A DNA stretch of 64,000 bases from Saccharopolyspora endophytica (lineage in GTDB: Bacteria > Actinomycetota > Actinomycetes > Mycobacteriales > Pseudonocardiaceae), in the NCBI RefSeq assembly GCF_018070075.1, contig NZ_JAGPXE010000008.1, positions 271,862 to 335,861 of the forward strand. The letters are read 5' to 3'. Positions 25,871 through 34,950 of the stretch are shown one piece after another. A program made the position numbers and the translations under genes. Every line of letters begins with the position of its first letter. Position 1 is the first letter of the stretch. Below the pieces are notes generated by a model. It searched no databases. It worked only from the letters and a program-made list of their open reading frames with translations, and was not told where the DNA came from.

Positions 25871-27202
25871 ATGAGCAGCGCCGCCATCGGTTCCGAGCAG
25901 ATCCCGCCCACGCAGCCGCGAGAACTCCGGCGAGTGGTCACCTCCTCCGTCGTCGGCACCGCCCTGGAGTGGTACGACTTCTTCATCTACGGCTTCGCCG
26001 TCACGCTGGTGTTCAACAAGCTGTTCTTCCCCACCAGCGACCCCGCGGTCGGCACCATCGCCGGCTTCGCGACCTTCGGCGTCGGCTTCGCCATCCGGCC
26101 GCTGGGCGGATTCCTGTTCGGGCACCTCGGCGACCGCGTCGGACGCCGGGCGACGCTGGTGCTCACCACGCTGGTCATGGGCGTGTCGACCGGGCTCATC
26201 GGCCTGCTGCCGACCTACGAGACGATCGGGGTCTGGGCCCCGATCCTGCTCACGCTGCTGCGGGTCCTCCAGGGCCTGGGTGCGGGCGCGGAGTTCGGCG
26301 GCGCCTCGACGCTGCTGTGCGAGCACGCCCCGCCCCACCGGCGCGGCTACCTCAGCTCCTACGCCCAGACCGGCGTGCAGATCGGGCTCCTGCTGGGAAC
26401 CGTGTCGTTCCTGCTGGTGGAGAGCCTCGGCGACGAGGCCGTGCAGGCGTGGGCGTGGCGGGGGCCGTTCCTGCTCAGCTTCGTGATGATCGCGCTCTCG
26501 CTGTACGTGCGGCTGCGGGTCGCCGAATCCCCGGTGTTCGAGCGCATGTCGGCCGATCGCCGCACCATCAAGCTGCCGGTGTTCGAGGCGATGCGCCGCT
26601 ACCCGCGCAACTTCCTGATCGGCATCGGCGCCCACATCTGCGACACCGCCGTGGTCTACATCTACGCCACCTTCAGCGTCGCCTACGTCCAGGAGACGCT
26701 GGACCTGCCGCGCTGGATCGGACTCACCGGCGTGATCGCCTCGACGTTCGTGGTGATCGTGCTGCAACCGCTCTACGGCGCGCTGTCGGACCGGGTGGGC
26801 CGAAAACCGCTGAACCTGTTCAGCGTGATCTTCACCGGGCTGTTCGCGTTCCCGTTCTTCGCCCTGCTCGACACCCAGCAGCCCGCGTTGATCTGGATCG
26901 CGCTGGTGGTCGCCGCCGGGCTGGGGCTGGCTCCGATGATCGCGGTGCAGCCCGCGTTCTACGCCGAGCTGTTCGGCGCCCGCGTGCGCTACACCGGGTT
27001 CGCCTCGTCCCGCGAGATCGGCGCGGCGCTCGGCGGGTTCTCCCCGCTGGTCGCCTCCGCGCTGGTCATCCAGGGCGGAGGAACGGGCCGGCTGGTGGCG
27101 GTGTGGATGGTCTTCACCGCGCTCATCTCGCTGGTGGCGTTCGCGTTCTCCCGCGAGACCAAGGACCTGGACATCACCGCGCCGGAGACCGTCCAGCGGT
27201 GA
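25871..27202 (+). CDS. MHS-family MFS permease
   Basis: A 443-residue major facilitator of the metabolite:H+ symporter group. It has VVGTALEWYDFFIYGFAVTLVFNKLFFP at the N-terminus, GHLGDRVGRRATLVLTTLVMG in the first cytoplasmic loop, GAGAEFGGASTLLCEHAPPHRRG, and YGALSDRVGRKPLNL in the second half. ATG 25871 follows GAGGAG. It resembles the truncated permease at the left edge. Substrate unknown (organic acid or osmolyte in the family). Confidence 0.9.
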   Translation: MSSAAIGSEQIPPTQPRELRRVVTSSVVGTALEWYDFFIYGFAVTLVFNKLFFPTSDPAVGTIAGFATFGVGFAIRPLGGFLFGHLGDRVGRRATLVLTTLVMGVSTGLIGLLPTYETIGVWAPILLTLLRVLQGLGAGAEFGGASTLLCEHAPPHRRGYLSSYAQTGVQIGLLLGTVSFLLVESLGDEAVQAWAWRGPFLLSFVMIALSLYVRLRVAESPVFERMSADRRTIKLPVFEAMRRYPRNFLIGIGAHICDTAVVYIYATFSVAYVQETLDLPRWIGLTGVIASTFVVIVLQPLYGALSDRVGRKPLNLFSVIFTGLFAFPFFALLDTQQPALIWIALVVAAGLGLAPMIAVQPAFYAELFGARVRYTGFASSREIGAALGGFSPLVASALVIQGGGTGRLVAVWMVFTALISLVAFAFSRETKDLDITAPETVQR

Positions 27203-27206
27203 GCGG

Positions 27207-27377
27207 TCAGCTCGCCACGGCGGCCTCGTCGCTCTCGAGCGCTTCGGCCAGCTCCTCGGCGAAGGACGGCACGGGCGAGAACTGCCACGTGGTGCCGGCC
27301 GGATCGCACAGCTCGCTGGCCAGTTCCTCGTAGATCGGCACGCTCTCCGCCGTCTCGGTCGACTGCTGCTCCCCCAT
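27207..27377 (-). CDS. Small acidic hypothetical protein, 56 residues
   Basis: A short frame with almost exclusively G/C third positions and GAGGGG upstream of its ATG, so it is probably a real gene. It begins MGEQQSTETAESVPIYEELA and continues with SELCDPAGTTWQF, SPVPSFAEELAEALESDEA. The peptide is strongly acidic, with one cysteine and one tryptophan. It converges on the permease gene with 4 bases between stop codons. It resembles no family I know; a regulatory peptide, a carrier-like protein or a precursor peptide are possible, but no modifying enzyme is encoded nearby. Confidence 0.6.
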   Translation of the reverse strand: MGEQQSTETAESVPIYEELASELCDPAGTTWQFSPVPSFAEELAEALESDEAAVAS

Positions 27378-27670
27378 TGCCGCATCCCCTCATAATCGTC
27401 AGCGGGCGAGTGTCCTCGTCCCTGCGATGACGTGCCGGTCTCGGCACCAACCGGCTCGTCAAAGGTGTTACTCCGTTGTGGAGATCCACGCGGGTACCCA
27501 AACACAGCGCCGGGTCCCACTGACAAGTTCGGCGGCCACATTTAACCCGACCGGGTGAAGGCAGCGAACGCTGGCGTCGCTCATCGATAACGTTGCCGCC
27601 ACGAAGCCTCAAGTTCACGGCCACGAAGGGTGACCGAAAAGCGGCTCCGCGCACCGGCGGAGACGGACGG

Positions 27671-28279
27671 TCAGCGCTGCGACCAGGTCCCTCCGCGCTG
27701 GACGTGATCCCACTCGCGGGCCCAGGCGTTCATGGCGATCCGGCGGGCACCGGCCTGCACCGCGCCGATCAGCGCGAAGCTCCCGATCTCCAGGACCACG
27801 AGCAGCAGCAGGGCGGCGAACACCGCCGAAGCCGCGATCGAGCCCTCGTCGGGCGGCGGCGGCACGCGGTAGCCCTGCTCGTCGACCCACACCTCGACGT
27901 CGTCACCGACCTTCGCCGACGAGGGCACCTGCACGCGGGAACGCTGCTCGTGCAGACCCGCCTTCCACGCCACCTCCGCCGTGGAGCTGACCGCGTCCTG
28001 GCTGTAGACCTCGGAGACCGGGATGCTCAACGAGGGCGGCGCCACGACCACCGCGGTCACCGGACGACTGGTGCGGGCCGCCTGCTCGGCGCGTTCGGAG
28101 AGGTCCCGGTGCGTGGAATCGGCGAACATGCCCGACACCGGAACCGCGATCATCGCGACCATCAGCAGCATTAACGTGAGCCCGGCGGCGAGCCGGTCGA
28201 TCGGCCGGCGCAGCGGGTTCCGCCCGATGCCCAGCGCGTTGACCAGCCATGCCGCGTGCGCCTTGAGCGCCGCCCCCAT
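27671..28279 (-). CDS. Rv1733c-like membrane protein
   Basis: A 202-residue membrane protein with two hydrophobic helices (about residues 27-50, LAAGLTLMLLMVAMIAVPVSGMF, and about 155-180, ASAVFAALLLLVVLEIGSFALIG) around an extracytoplasmic domain. The N-terminal GRNPLRRPIDRLAAG and the VWVDEQGYRVPPP segment before the second helix match the Rv1733c family of actinobacteria. ATG 28279 has GGGAGG upstream; the longer frame start is ignored. Function unknown. Confidence 0.8.
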   Translation of the reverse strand: MGAALKAHAAWLVNALGIGRNPLRRPIDRLAAGLTLMLLMVAMIAVPVSGMFADSTHRDLSERAEQAARTSRPVTAVVVAPPSLSIPVSEVYSQDAVSSTAEVAWKAGLHEQRSRVQVPSSAKVGDDVEVWVDEQGYRVPPPPDEGSIAASAVFAALLLLVVLEIGSFALIGAVQAGARRIAMNAWAREWDHVQRGGTWSQR

Positions 28280-28508
28280 GAGCGAACCTCCCGTGGAATT
28301 CCTTCGGCGCGGGCACCGGCGGTGATGCGGTGGTGGCCCTGCGCGATGACTACCCACGAGAAGTATCCCGCCCGGAACGGCGATCGTTATCGCACCGTGA
28401 CCGGTCATACACTATCGATGCGACGAATGTCCGATATTGACCCTCGGTGTCACGCGTTCAGCCGTACGGCAACCCTTCCCAGTGAGCCCGCTGAACGGCT
28501 CCAGACAC

Positions 28509-30119
28509 TCAACGGCGTCGCTGCCACCACTTGCGAGGGGCTCGCTCGGGTTCCGCCGGGGTCTTGACGATCTCCTGCAACCACTCGTGCCAACCGGCGG
28601 CGTGATCCGCGGCCGAGACGCGCAGCAGCTTGCTGATCCGCCGGTGATCGGCACGCCTGCCGCTGCGGGCCCAGCGCTCCAGCTCGCGGTCGTAGGCCGT
28701 GCGCACGTCGGCGGTCGCGGTGTCCGACCAGGCCAGCACGAAGGCCAGCGCGACGGCGCCGTCCCGCCTCGACTCCTCGGCCCGCTCGTCGTTCCACACC
28801 GAGGGCAGCTCGCGCATCAGCAGCCGCTGCAGGACCTGACCGGCCGAGACGATCGCGCGCACCGCCACGCGAGGCTCAGCGGCCAGCAACGCGGTCACGA
28901 CCTCGGGCAACCGCGCGCGCAGCACCCGCTCGGACACCTCGTCCAACGAGCCGACCTCAGCACCCCGGGAGAACGCGGCCACCCAGGAGCGCACCCGTCC
29001 GTCCTCGGACCACAGCGCGCGCTGGTCGGCGCACAGGTGGTGGCTCAGCACGCGCAGCAGGTCGAGGTGGCGGCCGGTCACCTTGGCCTTGCTCAGCACC
29101 GAGAACGCGCGTTGCGCGATCGACTCGGTGATGGCCGTGGCCGGCAGCGCGCCGATCAGGCGGTGCAGTTCGTCCACAGTGGGCGGTGCGGCGCTGAACA
29201 GCGCGGCCAGCACCGCCTCCGGGGTGTCGGGGAGATCGGGATCGCGCAGACGGTCGGCGAACAGGTCCACGATCTCGCGGCGGGCGTCGCCCTTGGCGCG
29301 CACCGCCGCCGAGATGACCGCGGCGTCCAGCGGCTCGAAGGGGTCGGTGGCGGTGTGCCGCAGCAGCGGCCACCAGTGCTCGTTCACGGCGGTGAGAACG
29401 ACGTCGGAGTGCTTGAGACGCTCGCCGAGGGTCTGCCGCAGCAGCGCGACCAGCTCGTCGCCGCAGGGCCACGCCGCCGGGTCCAGCGCGGCTTCGGGGT
29501 GCGAGGCCCACCAGCCCGCGAACCGCTCGGCGGCGAAGCGGTCCGGCGGCAGGTCGACGCCGAAGCGGGTGGCCGTGCGTAACAGCAGGTCGACGCGTTC
29601 CGGAGCGAGTTCCGCCGCGGCGTCGGCCAGCAGCGACCGGGCTTCCTCCGCCTCGTCCGCGCCCCACGGGTGCGGGGTCAGCGGCACCGGCTCGGGCACC
29701 CGCGCTCCGCCGACCAGATCGGCGATCTCGCAGCGCAGCAGGGCTATCCGGGCGCGACCGGCGTGCTCGGCGGCCAGATCGGTGAGCACCTCGCGCGGCG
29801 GCTCGGCGGCCAGCACCGCCGACAGCACCGGCCCGCGCACGTCGGCGGGCGCCGAGCGCAGCCAGGCCGCGACCAGCGCGCAGTCCTCGGTCGCCAGCGC
29901 CTCGCCGAGCACGATGACGCCCGCGGCCAGCCGGTCGGCCGGGCCGGCGTGCGGCTCGCCCCGGGTCCGGGCGAACTCGTCGGCCAGCTCGACGACGTTG
30001 ACCGCCTCGACCGAATCCGGCGTCAGGACGCGCGGCACCCAGCGCCTGGCCGGGGCCTGAGGCGGTTCGCCGGTACTCGGTGGCTCCGGCGACTGCTCCG
30101 CCGGACTACCTCCGCTCAT
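28509..30119 (-). CDS. Hypothetical, alpha-helical protein, 536 residues
   Basis: A leucine- and alanine-rich helical protein: a short acidic/proline N-terminus (GGSPAEQSPEPPSTGEPPQAP), then repeated helix pairs, with WVPRVLTPDSVEAVNVVELADEFARTR near the start and a basic end (PRKWWQRRR). No catalytic motif or membrane segment is seen. It could be a HEAT-like scaffold or a GTPase-associated C-terminal-type protein of actinobacteria, but I do not recognise it with confidence. ATG 30119 (GGGAG upstream) is preferred over ATG 30182. Confidence 0.7.
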   Translation of the reverse strand: MSGGSPAEQSPEPPSTGEPPQAPARRWVPRVLTPDSVEAVNVVELADEFARTRGEPHAGPADRLAAGVIVLGEALATEDCALVAAWLRSAPADVRGPVLSAVLAAEPPREVLTDLAAEHAGRARIALLRCEIADLVGGARVPEPVPLTPHPWGADEAEEARSLLADAAAELAPERVDLLLRTATRFGVDLPPDRFAAERFAGWWASHPEAALDPAAWPCGDELVALLRQTLGERLKHSDVVLTAVNEHWWPLLRHTATDPFEPLDAAVISAAVRAKGDARREIVDLFADRLRDPDLPDTPEAVLAALFSAAPPTVDELHRLIGALPATAITESIAQRAFSVLSKAKVTGRHLDLLRVLSHHLCADQRALWSEDGRVRSWVAAFSRGAEVGSLDEVSERVLRARLPEVVTALLAAEPRVAVRAIVSAGQVLQRLLMRELPSVWNDERAEESRRDGAVALAFVLAWSDTATADVRTAYDRELERWARSGRRADHRRISKLLRVSAADHAAGWHEWLQEIVKTPAEPERAPRKWWQRRR

Positions 30120-30250
30120 CGCACGCTCCCGCGTCTCGTCGTCGATCAACACCGGAACACCCGGAAAGATTATCCGCGTCACCCGACATCTCGTGAGTGA
30201 ATGGGTACCTCAGGCCGAAGAGAAGAGTCCTTCCAGCCGATCGGAGAAGC

Positions 30251-30874
30251 ATGATCATCGACGCCTTGGACCAGACCTGGCAAGTGTGGGCACGACTGGG
30301 CGGAGAGCTGACCGACGACGAGTGGACCCGTCCCACGCGGCTGCCGAGCTGGACGGTCAAGGACGTCTACACCCATTGCAGCCCGTTCCCGTCGGCGACC
30401 CTGGCGGGCGTCGAGGCGCCCTCCCCCGACGCCCCGGTCAGCCACGACGACGCCGCCGACCTGCTGTCGTTCATGCAGCGCCCGGGAGGCGTGGCGGAGC
30501 AGTCCGCGGAACTGCTCAAGGAGTCGGCGACCACCCGGTCGCAGACGATGTCCACCGACGAGCTGGTCGCCCAGTTCGCGACCGTCGCCCCGCAGGCCAT
30601 CGACCGGCTCCGCGAGGCCGACCTGGAGAGGACCGTGCACTACGGCGGGTTCGCGGTGGTGCCCGCGCGCGAGGCGCTGCGGATCTTCGTGATGGAGGGC
30701 GTCGTGCACTACTTCGACATCGCCGCCGCCCTGGACCGCGAGATGCCCGGCCCGATGGCCGGTGAAGCGCTGAAGGTGACGGTCCGGTTGATGGCCGAGA
30801 CCGCCGATCCGGTCGCCCTCATCGACGCGGCGACCGGACGCCGCGACGTCCCGGTGTTCCCCGTGATGCGCTGA
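30251..30874 (+). CDS. Mycothiol-dependent maleylpyruvate isomerase-like (DinB_2) enzyme
   Basis: A 207-residue four-helix protein of the maleylpyruvate isomerase N-terminal/DinB-like family, which uses mycothiol as thiol cofactor and a His-rich metal site. Signature points are WTRPTRLPSWTVKDVYTH (first helix pair; H near residue 44), and EGVVHYFDIAAAL with the second conserved histidine. ATG 30251 follows GGAGAAG. Substrate unknown. It converges on ctaB with only one base between stops. Presence of this family supports an actinobacterial, mycothiol-producing host. Confidence 0.82.
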   Translation: MIIDALDQTWQVWARLGGELTDDEWTRPTRLPSWTVKDVYTHCSPFPSATLAGVEAPSPDAPVSHDDAADLLSFMQRPGGVAEQSAELLKESATTRSQTMSTDELVAQFATVAPQAIDRLREADLERTVHYGGFAVVPAREALRIFVMEGVVHYFDIAAALDREMPGPMAGEALKVTVRLMAETADPVALIDAATGRRDVPVFPVMR

Positions 30875-30875
30875 G

Positions 30876-31817
30876 TCAGCCGATCACGGGCGTCAGCGCC
30901 GCGTCCACCGCGATCGCCACGAACACCAGCGTCAGGTACGAGTTCGACAGGTGGAACAGCTTCATCGGGTTCAGCGCCAGGCCCTTGCGGGCGTTGTTGT
31001 GCAGGCGCTGCGCGACCACCAGGAAGATCACGCCCGACACGCCGGCGAGCGCGATGTAGACCCAGCTGGTGACCGGGAACAGCAGCAGCGTGCAGCCGAC
31101 GGTGGCCCAGCTGTAGGCGAGGATGCGCGCCGAGACCTGCTTGGTGGTGGCCACCACCGGCAGCATCGGCACGCCCGCGCGCGCGTAGTCGTCCTTGTAC
31201 TTCATCGCCAGCGACCAGAAGTGCGGCGGCGTCCACAGGAACACCACGCCGAACATCACGATCGCGGGCCACTCGACCTTGCCGGTCACCGCGGCCCAGC
31301 CGACCACGACGGGCATGCAGCCCGCCGCGCCGCCCCACACGATGTTCTGCGAGGTGCGGCGCTTGAGCACCAGCGTGTAGACGAAGACGTAGAACAGGAT
31401 CGCGGCCGTCGACAGCGAGGCGGCCAGCAGGTTCGCCCCGAGCCACAGCACCAGGAACGACACGACGCCGAGCGCGATGCCGAAGATCAGCGCGCTGCGG
31501 CGCGGCACCTCGTAGCGCACCAGCGGGCGCTTCTTGGTGCGGTCCATGACGGCGTCGATGTCGGAGTCCGCGACGCAGTTGAGCGCGTTGGCGCTCCCGG
31601 CGGACATGGCGCCGCCGAGCAGCGTGACGACGACCAGCCACGGAGACGGGATGCCGCGCTGGGCGAGGAACATCGCGGGAATGGTCGTGACCAGCAGCAG
31701 CTCGATGACGCGCGGCTTGGTGAGCGCGAAGTACGCGCCGAGCACCGTGCGGCGGCGCACCGGCTTCTCCGGCGCGGGCTGCTCGGACCGGTTCACTGAC
31801 TCGGGGATGGCTGTCAT
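30876..31817 (-). CDS. ctaB: Heme O synthase (protoheme IX farnesyltransferase)
   Basis: A 313-residue membrane prenyltransferase (UbiA superfamily, about nine hydrophobic segments) that farnesylates heme B to heme O for cytochrome oxidase. The first aspartate-rich motif is [20 protein letters not shown], and the loop motif is [30 protein letters not shown]. It overlaps the DUF3817 gene by four bases (ATGA), with GAGGAAA before the ATG. The frame runs open further upstream, but only as a shadow of the neighbouring gene. Confidence 0.96.
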   Translation of the reverse strand: MTAIPESVNRSEQPAPEKPVRRRTVLGAYFALTKPRVIELLLVTTIPAMFLAQRGIPSPWLVVVTLLGGAMSAGSANALNCVADSDIDAVMDRTKKRPLVRYEVPRRSALIFGIALGVVSFLVLWLGANLLAASLSTAAILFYVFVYTLVLKRRTSQNIVWGGAAGCMPVVVGWAAVTGKVEWPAIVMFGVVFLWTPPHFWSLAMKYKDDYARAGVPMLPVVATTKQVSARILAYSWATVGCTLLLFPVTSWVYIALAGVSGVIFLVVAQRLHNNARKGLALNPMKLFHLSNSYLTLVFVAIAVDAALTPVIG

Positions 31818-32203
31818 TTGGCGGTTGTTTCCTCCGCGGTCTGCGGCTGCACGATCGGCTTGCCCGCCAACCGCAGCTCGTGCCAGCGCACGACCTTGCG
31901 CTCGGCGAAGAACGCGCCGAACGGGATGGTCCCGGCCAGCAGCACCAGCAGCATCCGGCCCATCGGGACCCGCAGCTGCGTCGTGGCCACGACCGCGACC
32001 AGCAGGTACACCATGTAGAGCCAGCCGTGCGCGATGCCGATCGTGGTGACCCACGTCGTACCGGTCTGCTGCGTCGCCGAACCTTCGGGCCACAGGCCGA
32101 GGAAATGCCCGTACTTGAGCACCATGGCGGCGCACAAGAGGATCAGCAGCACGGCAGTGACGTACGCCATGATCCGGTAGAAGATCAGCACACCAGGCTT
32201 CAC
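31814..32203 (-). CDS. DUF3817 membrane protein
   Basis: A 129-residue integral membrane protein with three hydrophobic helices: residues 7-28, 52-73 ([23 protein letters not shown]) and 83-101. The HGW...Y motif in the middle helix is typical of DUF3817. GTG start at 32203 with GAGGGA upstream. Co-transcription with ctaB by overlap suggests a link to respiratory chain biogenesis, but no function is known. Confidence 0.85.
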   Translation of the reverse strand: MKPGVLIFYRIMAYVTAVLLILLCAAMVLKYGHFLGLWPEGSATQQTGTTWVTTIGIAHGWLYMVYLLVAVVATTQLRVPMGRMLLVLLAGTIPFGAFFAERKVVRWHELRLAGKPIVQPQTAEETTAK

Positions 32204-32368
32204 GCCAATCCCTCAATCCCGCGTCGTGCCCACACACCGGGCACCTGCAACACCGGTGTCAATAGACCGTACGACACGCGCAACCCGCACCCGCTCGCGA
32301 CCTCGAACTAGAGTGGCCAGGCACACTCCCCCGCGGCCGGAACCACGTCCGACCTGGGAAGACCCGAG

Positions 32369-33418
32369 TCAGATCATCCGGAAGGACTTCGCGATCAGCT
32401 CGAACGAGCGCAGCTTGGTCTCCGCGTCCGGGAGGTTGGCGGTGATCATGAGCTCGTCGGCGCCGGTGCGCTCGCGCAGCTCCTCCAGCCCTGCCCGGAC
32501 CGCGTTCGGGGTGCCGTGGACGGCGTCGGCCAGCCAGTGGTCGACGAACGCCTGGTCGAGCTCGGTGTAGGGGTAGTCGCGCGCCTGCTGCCGGGTGGGC
32601 TGCTTTCCGGGCACGCCCTGGCGCAGCTTGAGCATGCTCAGCGCGATCGGCCGGACGATGTCCAGCGCCTCCTCCTCGGTGTCGGCGGCGACGGCCTGCA
32701 CGCCGATCATCGAGTACGGCTCGTCGAGGACCTCGGAGGGCTGGAAGGACTCGCGGTAGAGCTCCAGAGCGGGCAGCGTGTTCTGCGCGCTGAAGTGGTG
32801 GGCGAAGGCGAACGGCAGCCCCAGCGCCCCGGCCAGCTGCGCGCTGAAGCCGCTGGAGCCCAGCAGCCACACCGGCGGCAGCGGGCCGTGCGGCACCGAC
32901 TGCACCTCGGCGTAGGGGTGGTCCAGCGGGAAGTCGTCGTCGAGGAAGGCGATCAGCTCGCCGAGCTGCTGCGGGAAGTCCTCCGCCGACAGCGGCCCCT
33001 CGGTGCGCCGCAGCGCCCGCGCCGTGGCCTGGTCGGTGCCGGGCGCGCGGCCGACCCCGAGGTCGATCCGTCCGGGGTGCAGCGCTTGCAGGGTCCCGAA
33101 CTGCTCGGCGATCACCAGCGGCGCGTGGTTGGGCAGCATCACGCCGCCGGAACCGAGCCGCAGGGTCCGCGTGTGCGCGGCCAGGTGCGCGATCACCACC
33201 GCGGGCGAGGAGCTGGCGATCCCGGGCATCCCGTGGTGCTCGGCCACCCACATCCGGTGGTAGCCGAGCTCCTCGACCCGCTTGGCCAGCTCCGCGGTCC
33301 CCGCCAGGGCGTCCGACGGCGAGTCCTCGACTCCCACGGTCGCCAGGTCCAGCACCGACAACGGCACCGAGGCCTCGCCCTTGGCCGAACCCCGAATCAG
33401 ATCCTCACTCGCACTCAT
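32369..33418 (-). CDS. Luciferase-like flavin-dependent monooxygenase (LLM class)
   Basis: A 349-residue bacterial luciferase-fold oxidoreductase: PLSVLDLATVG at the N-terminus, YHRMWVAEHHGMPGIASSSPAVVIAHLAAHT, LRLGSGGVMLPNHAPLVIAEQFGTL, and RIDLGVGRAPGT, all typical of the single-component LLM (MsnO8-like) group. The enzyme uses FMN/F420 and its substrate is unknown. ATG 33418 is preceded by GTG 33421; either could serve. The upstream region holds two long palindromes (33473-33533). Confidence 0.9.
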   Translation of the reverse strand: MSASEDLIRGSAKGEASVPLSVLDLATVGVEDSPSDALAGTAELAKRVEELGYHRMWVAEHHGMPGIASSSPAVVIAHLAAHTRTLRLGSGGVMLPNHAPLVIAEQFGTLQALHPGRIDLGVGRAPGTDQATARALRRTEGPLSAEDFPQQLGELIAFLDDDFPLDHPYAEVQSVPHGPLPPVWLLGSSGFSAQLAGALGLPFAFAHHFSAQNTLPALELYRESFQPSEVLDEPYSMIGVQAVAADTEEEALDIVRPIALSMLKLRQGVPGKQPTRQQARDYPYTELDQAFVDHWLADAVHGTPNAVRAGLEELRERTGADELMITANLPDAETKLRSFELIAKSFRMI

Positions 33419-33471
33419 CACGCCCTACAACCCCCGCACCCGCGCCCTTGTTCCACGCCGTGACCACGGCC

Positions 33472-33533
33472 ATTCGAATTTCGCGCGAAATTCGAACGCG
33501 AACTTTCGGACTCGAATTTCGCGCGAAATTCGA
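33472..33533. repeat. Two copies of a long AT-rich palindrome
   Basis: A perfect 24-base palindrome (33473-33496, core TTTCGCGCGAAA) and a perfect 22-base palindrome with the same core (33512-33533), separated by 15 bases. The flanks (A at 33472, T at 33534) mirror each other, so the pair is itself an inverted repeat. It lies just beyond the end of the ornithine-hydroxylase gene and upstream of the LLM gene. It may be a terminator, an attenuator or a REPIN-like mobile repeat. Confidence 0.75.
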
Positions 33534-33555
33534 ATGGGGCGGGCCGGGAGGGGGT

Positions 33556-34860
33556 TCAGCTGCGGGAGAGGGCGAAGTCGTGGGTGGGGGTTGTGCGGCG
33601 GGCGACGAGGGAGTCGCGGATCTCGCCGGCCCTGACCGCGCCGTTGGACAGCAGCGAGGACGTGATGCCGTGGGTGTGCTCGGTGCCGCCCTGGAGGTAC
33701 ACCGCGCCCGGCAGCTCGCCGGTGGTGCGGACGCGGTAGTCACGCTCGACCTGCAGCGAGCCCTGCTCGTCCCACTCGCAGTGCCGGGCGAGTTCGCCGA
33801 GCAGCGTGTAGGGGTCGCGCGGCCGGCAGCCGGTGGCGTAGACGAGCAGGTCCGCGTCGAGGACGCTGCGCTCCCCGGTGGGCTGGAACTCGACGGTCAC
33901 CTTCGCCCCGTCGGGGCGGGTGTCGACGTCGACGAGCCTGCTGGCGTTGAGGATCCGCAGCCGCTCCGCTCCGCGCACCTTCTCCTGGTAGGAGCGGGCG
34001 TAGAGCTCCTCGATCAGCTCCAGGTCGACCACCGAGTAGTTGGTGTTGCGGTGGTAGTCCATGAGCTTGGCGCGGACCTCGGGCGAGGACGCGTAGAAGT
34101 CGTCCACGGCCTGCGGGTCGAAGATCCGGTTGGCGAAGGGGCTGTCGTCGGCCGGGCTGTAGCCGTAGCGGCCGAACACCGCGCACACCTCGGCGTCGGC
34201 GAAGGTGCGGTGCAGGTAGTCGGTGACCTCGGCGGCGGACTGGCCGGCGCCGATGACCACGCAGCGCTTCGGCTGGTCGGTCAGTTCCGGGACCCGGTGC
34301 ATCAGGTCGAGGTTGTGCCACACCCGCTCACCGAGTTCGGCCCCCTCGGGCAAGGAGGCTTCGAGCCCGACGGCCATGACGACGTTGTGCGCCCGGTGCA
34401 CGGCCAGCTGACCGCCGTGCCGCACGACGACCTCGAAGTGCTCGTCGACGGGCTGCACCTCCACGACCTCGGAGTCGTAGCGCACGACGTCGTCGAGCCG
34501 CCCGGCCGCCCACTCCAGGTAGTCGTGGTACTCGACCCGGGTGGGGAACAGGGTCTTGTGGTTGATGAAGTCGGCCAGCCGGTCCTTGGCGTGCAGGTAG
34601 GACAGGAACGAGAAGTCGCTGGCCGGGTTGCGCATGGTGACCAGGTCCTTGAGGTAGGACACCTGCATGGTCGTGCCTTCGATCAGCATGCCCCGGTGCC
34701 ATCCGAAGGACGCCTGGCGCTCGAAGAACACCCCGTCGATGGGGTCGTTGCCCGCGGTCCGGTTGTGCTCCTCCAGCGCGATCGCGAGCGCCAGGTTGGA
34801 CGGCCCGAAGCCGATCCCCAGCACGTCGTGGACTTTCTCTTGGTTCAGCGCCGCAGACAC
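33556..34860 (-). CDS. L-ornithine N5-monooxygenase (siderophore hydroxylase)
   Basis: A 434-residue flavoprotein of the PvdA/SidA family that hydroxylates the side-chain amine of ornithine using FAD and NADPH. FAD-binding GIGFGPSNLALAIAL is at residues 15-29, NADPH-binding VVIGAGQSAAEVTDYL at about 207-222, and YATGCRPRDP near residue 350. Substrate motifs GMLIEGTTMQVSYLKDLVTMRNP (residues 57-79) favour ornithine over lysine. It starts at GTG 34860 with GAGGGG upstream. It belongs to the siderophore locus, providing N5-hydroxyornithine. Confidence 0.93.
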   Translation of the reverse strand: MSAALNQEKVHDVLGIGFGPSNLALAIALEEHNRTAGNDPIDGVFFERQASFGWHRGMLIEGTTMQVSYLKDLVTMRNPASDFSFLSYLHAKDRLADFINHKTLFPTRVEYHDYLEWAAGRLDDVVRYDSEVVEVQPVDEHFEVVVRHGGQLAVHRAHNVVMAVGLEASLPEGAELGERVWHNLDLMHRVPELTDQPKRCVVIGAGQSAAEVTDYLHRTFADAEVCAVFGRYGYSPADDSPFANRIFDPQAVDDFYASSPEVRAKLMDYHRNTNYSVVDLELIEELYARSYQEKVRGAERLRILNASRLVDVDTRPDGAKVTVEFQPTGERSVLDADLLVYATGCRPRDPYTLLGELARHCEWDEQGSLQVERDYRVRTTGELPGAVYLQGGTEHTHGITSSLLSNGAVRAGEIRDSLVARRTTPTHDFALSRS

Positions 34861-34950
34861 GTCGTCCCCTCGGTTCGCCGGTGCCCGACTCGCGGGCGAG
34901 TGGATGTACCGGCGAACCCGCGGGGGTCAGGCCGGATTTCGCCGCGTCGG

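Noticed and set aside
27207..27377. The 56-residue gene as a RiPP precursor
   Set aside because: No lanthipeptide, lasso-peptide or other modifying enzyme is encoded nearby and the C-terminus has no typical core; it is left as hypothetical.
33418..33556. The twin palindromes as a CRISPR array
   Set aside because: Only two repeats, both self-complementary, with a 15-base spacer; no cas genes are present.
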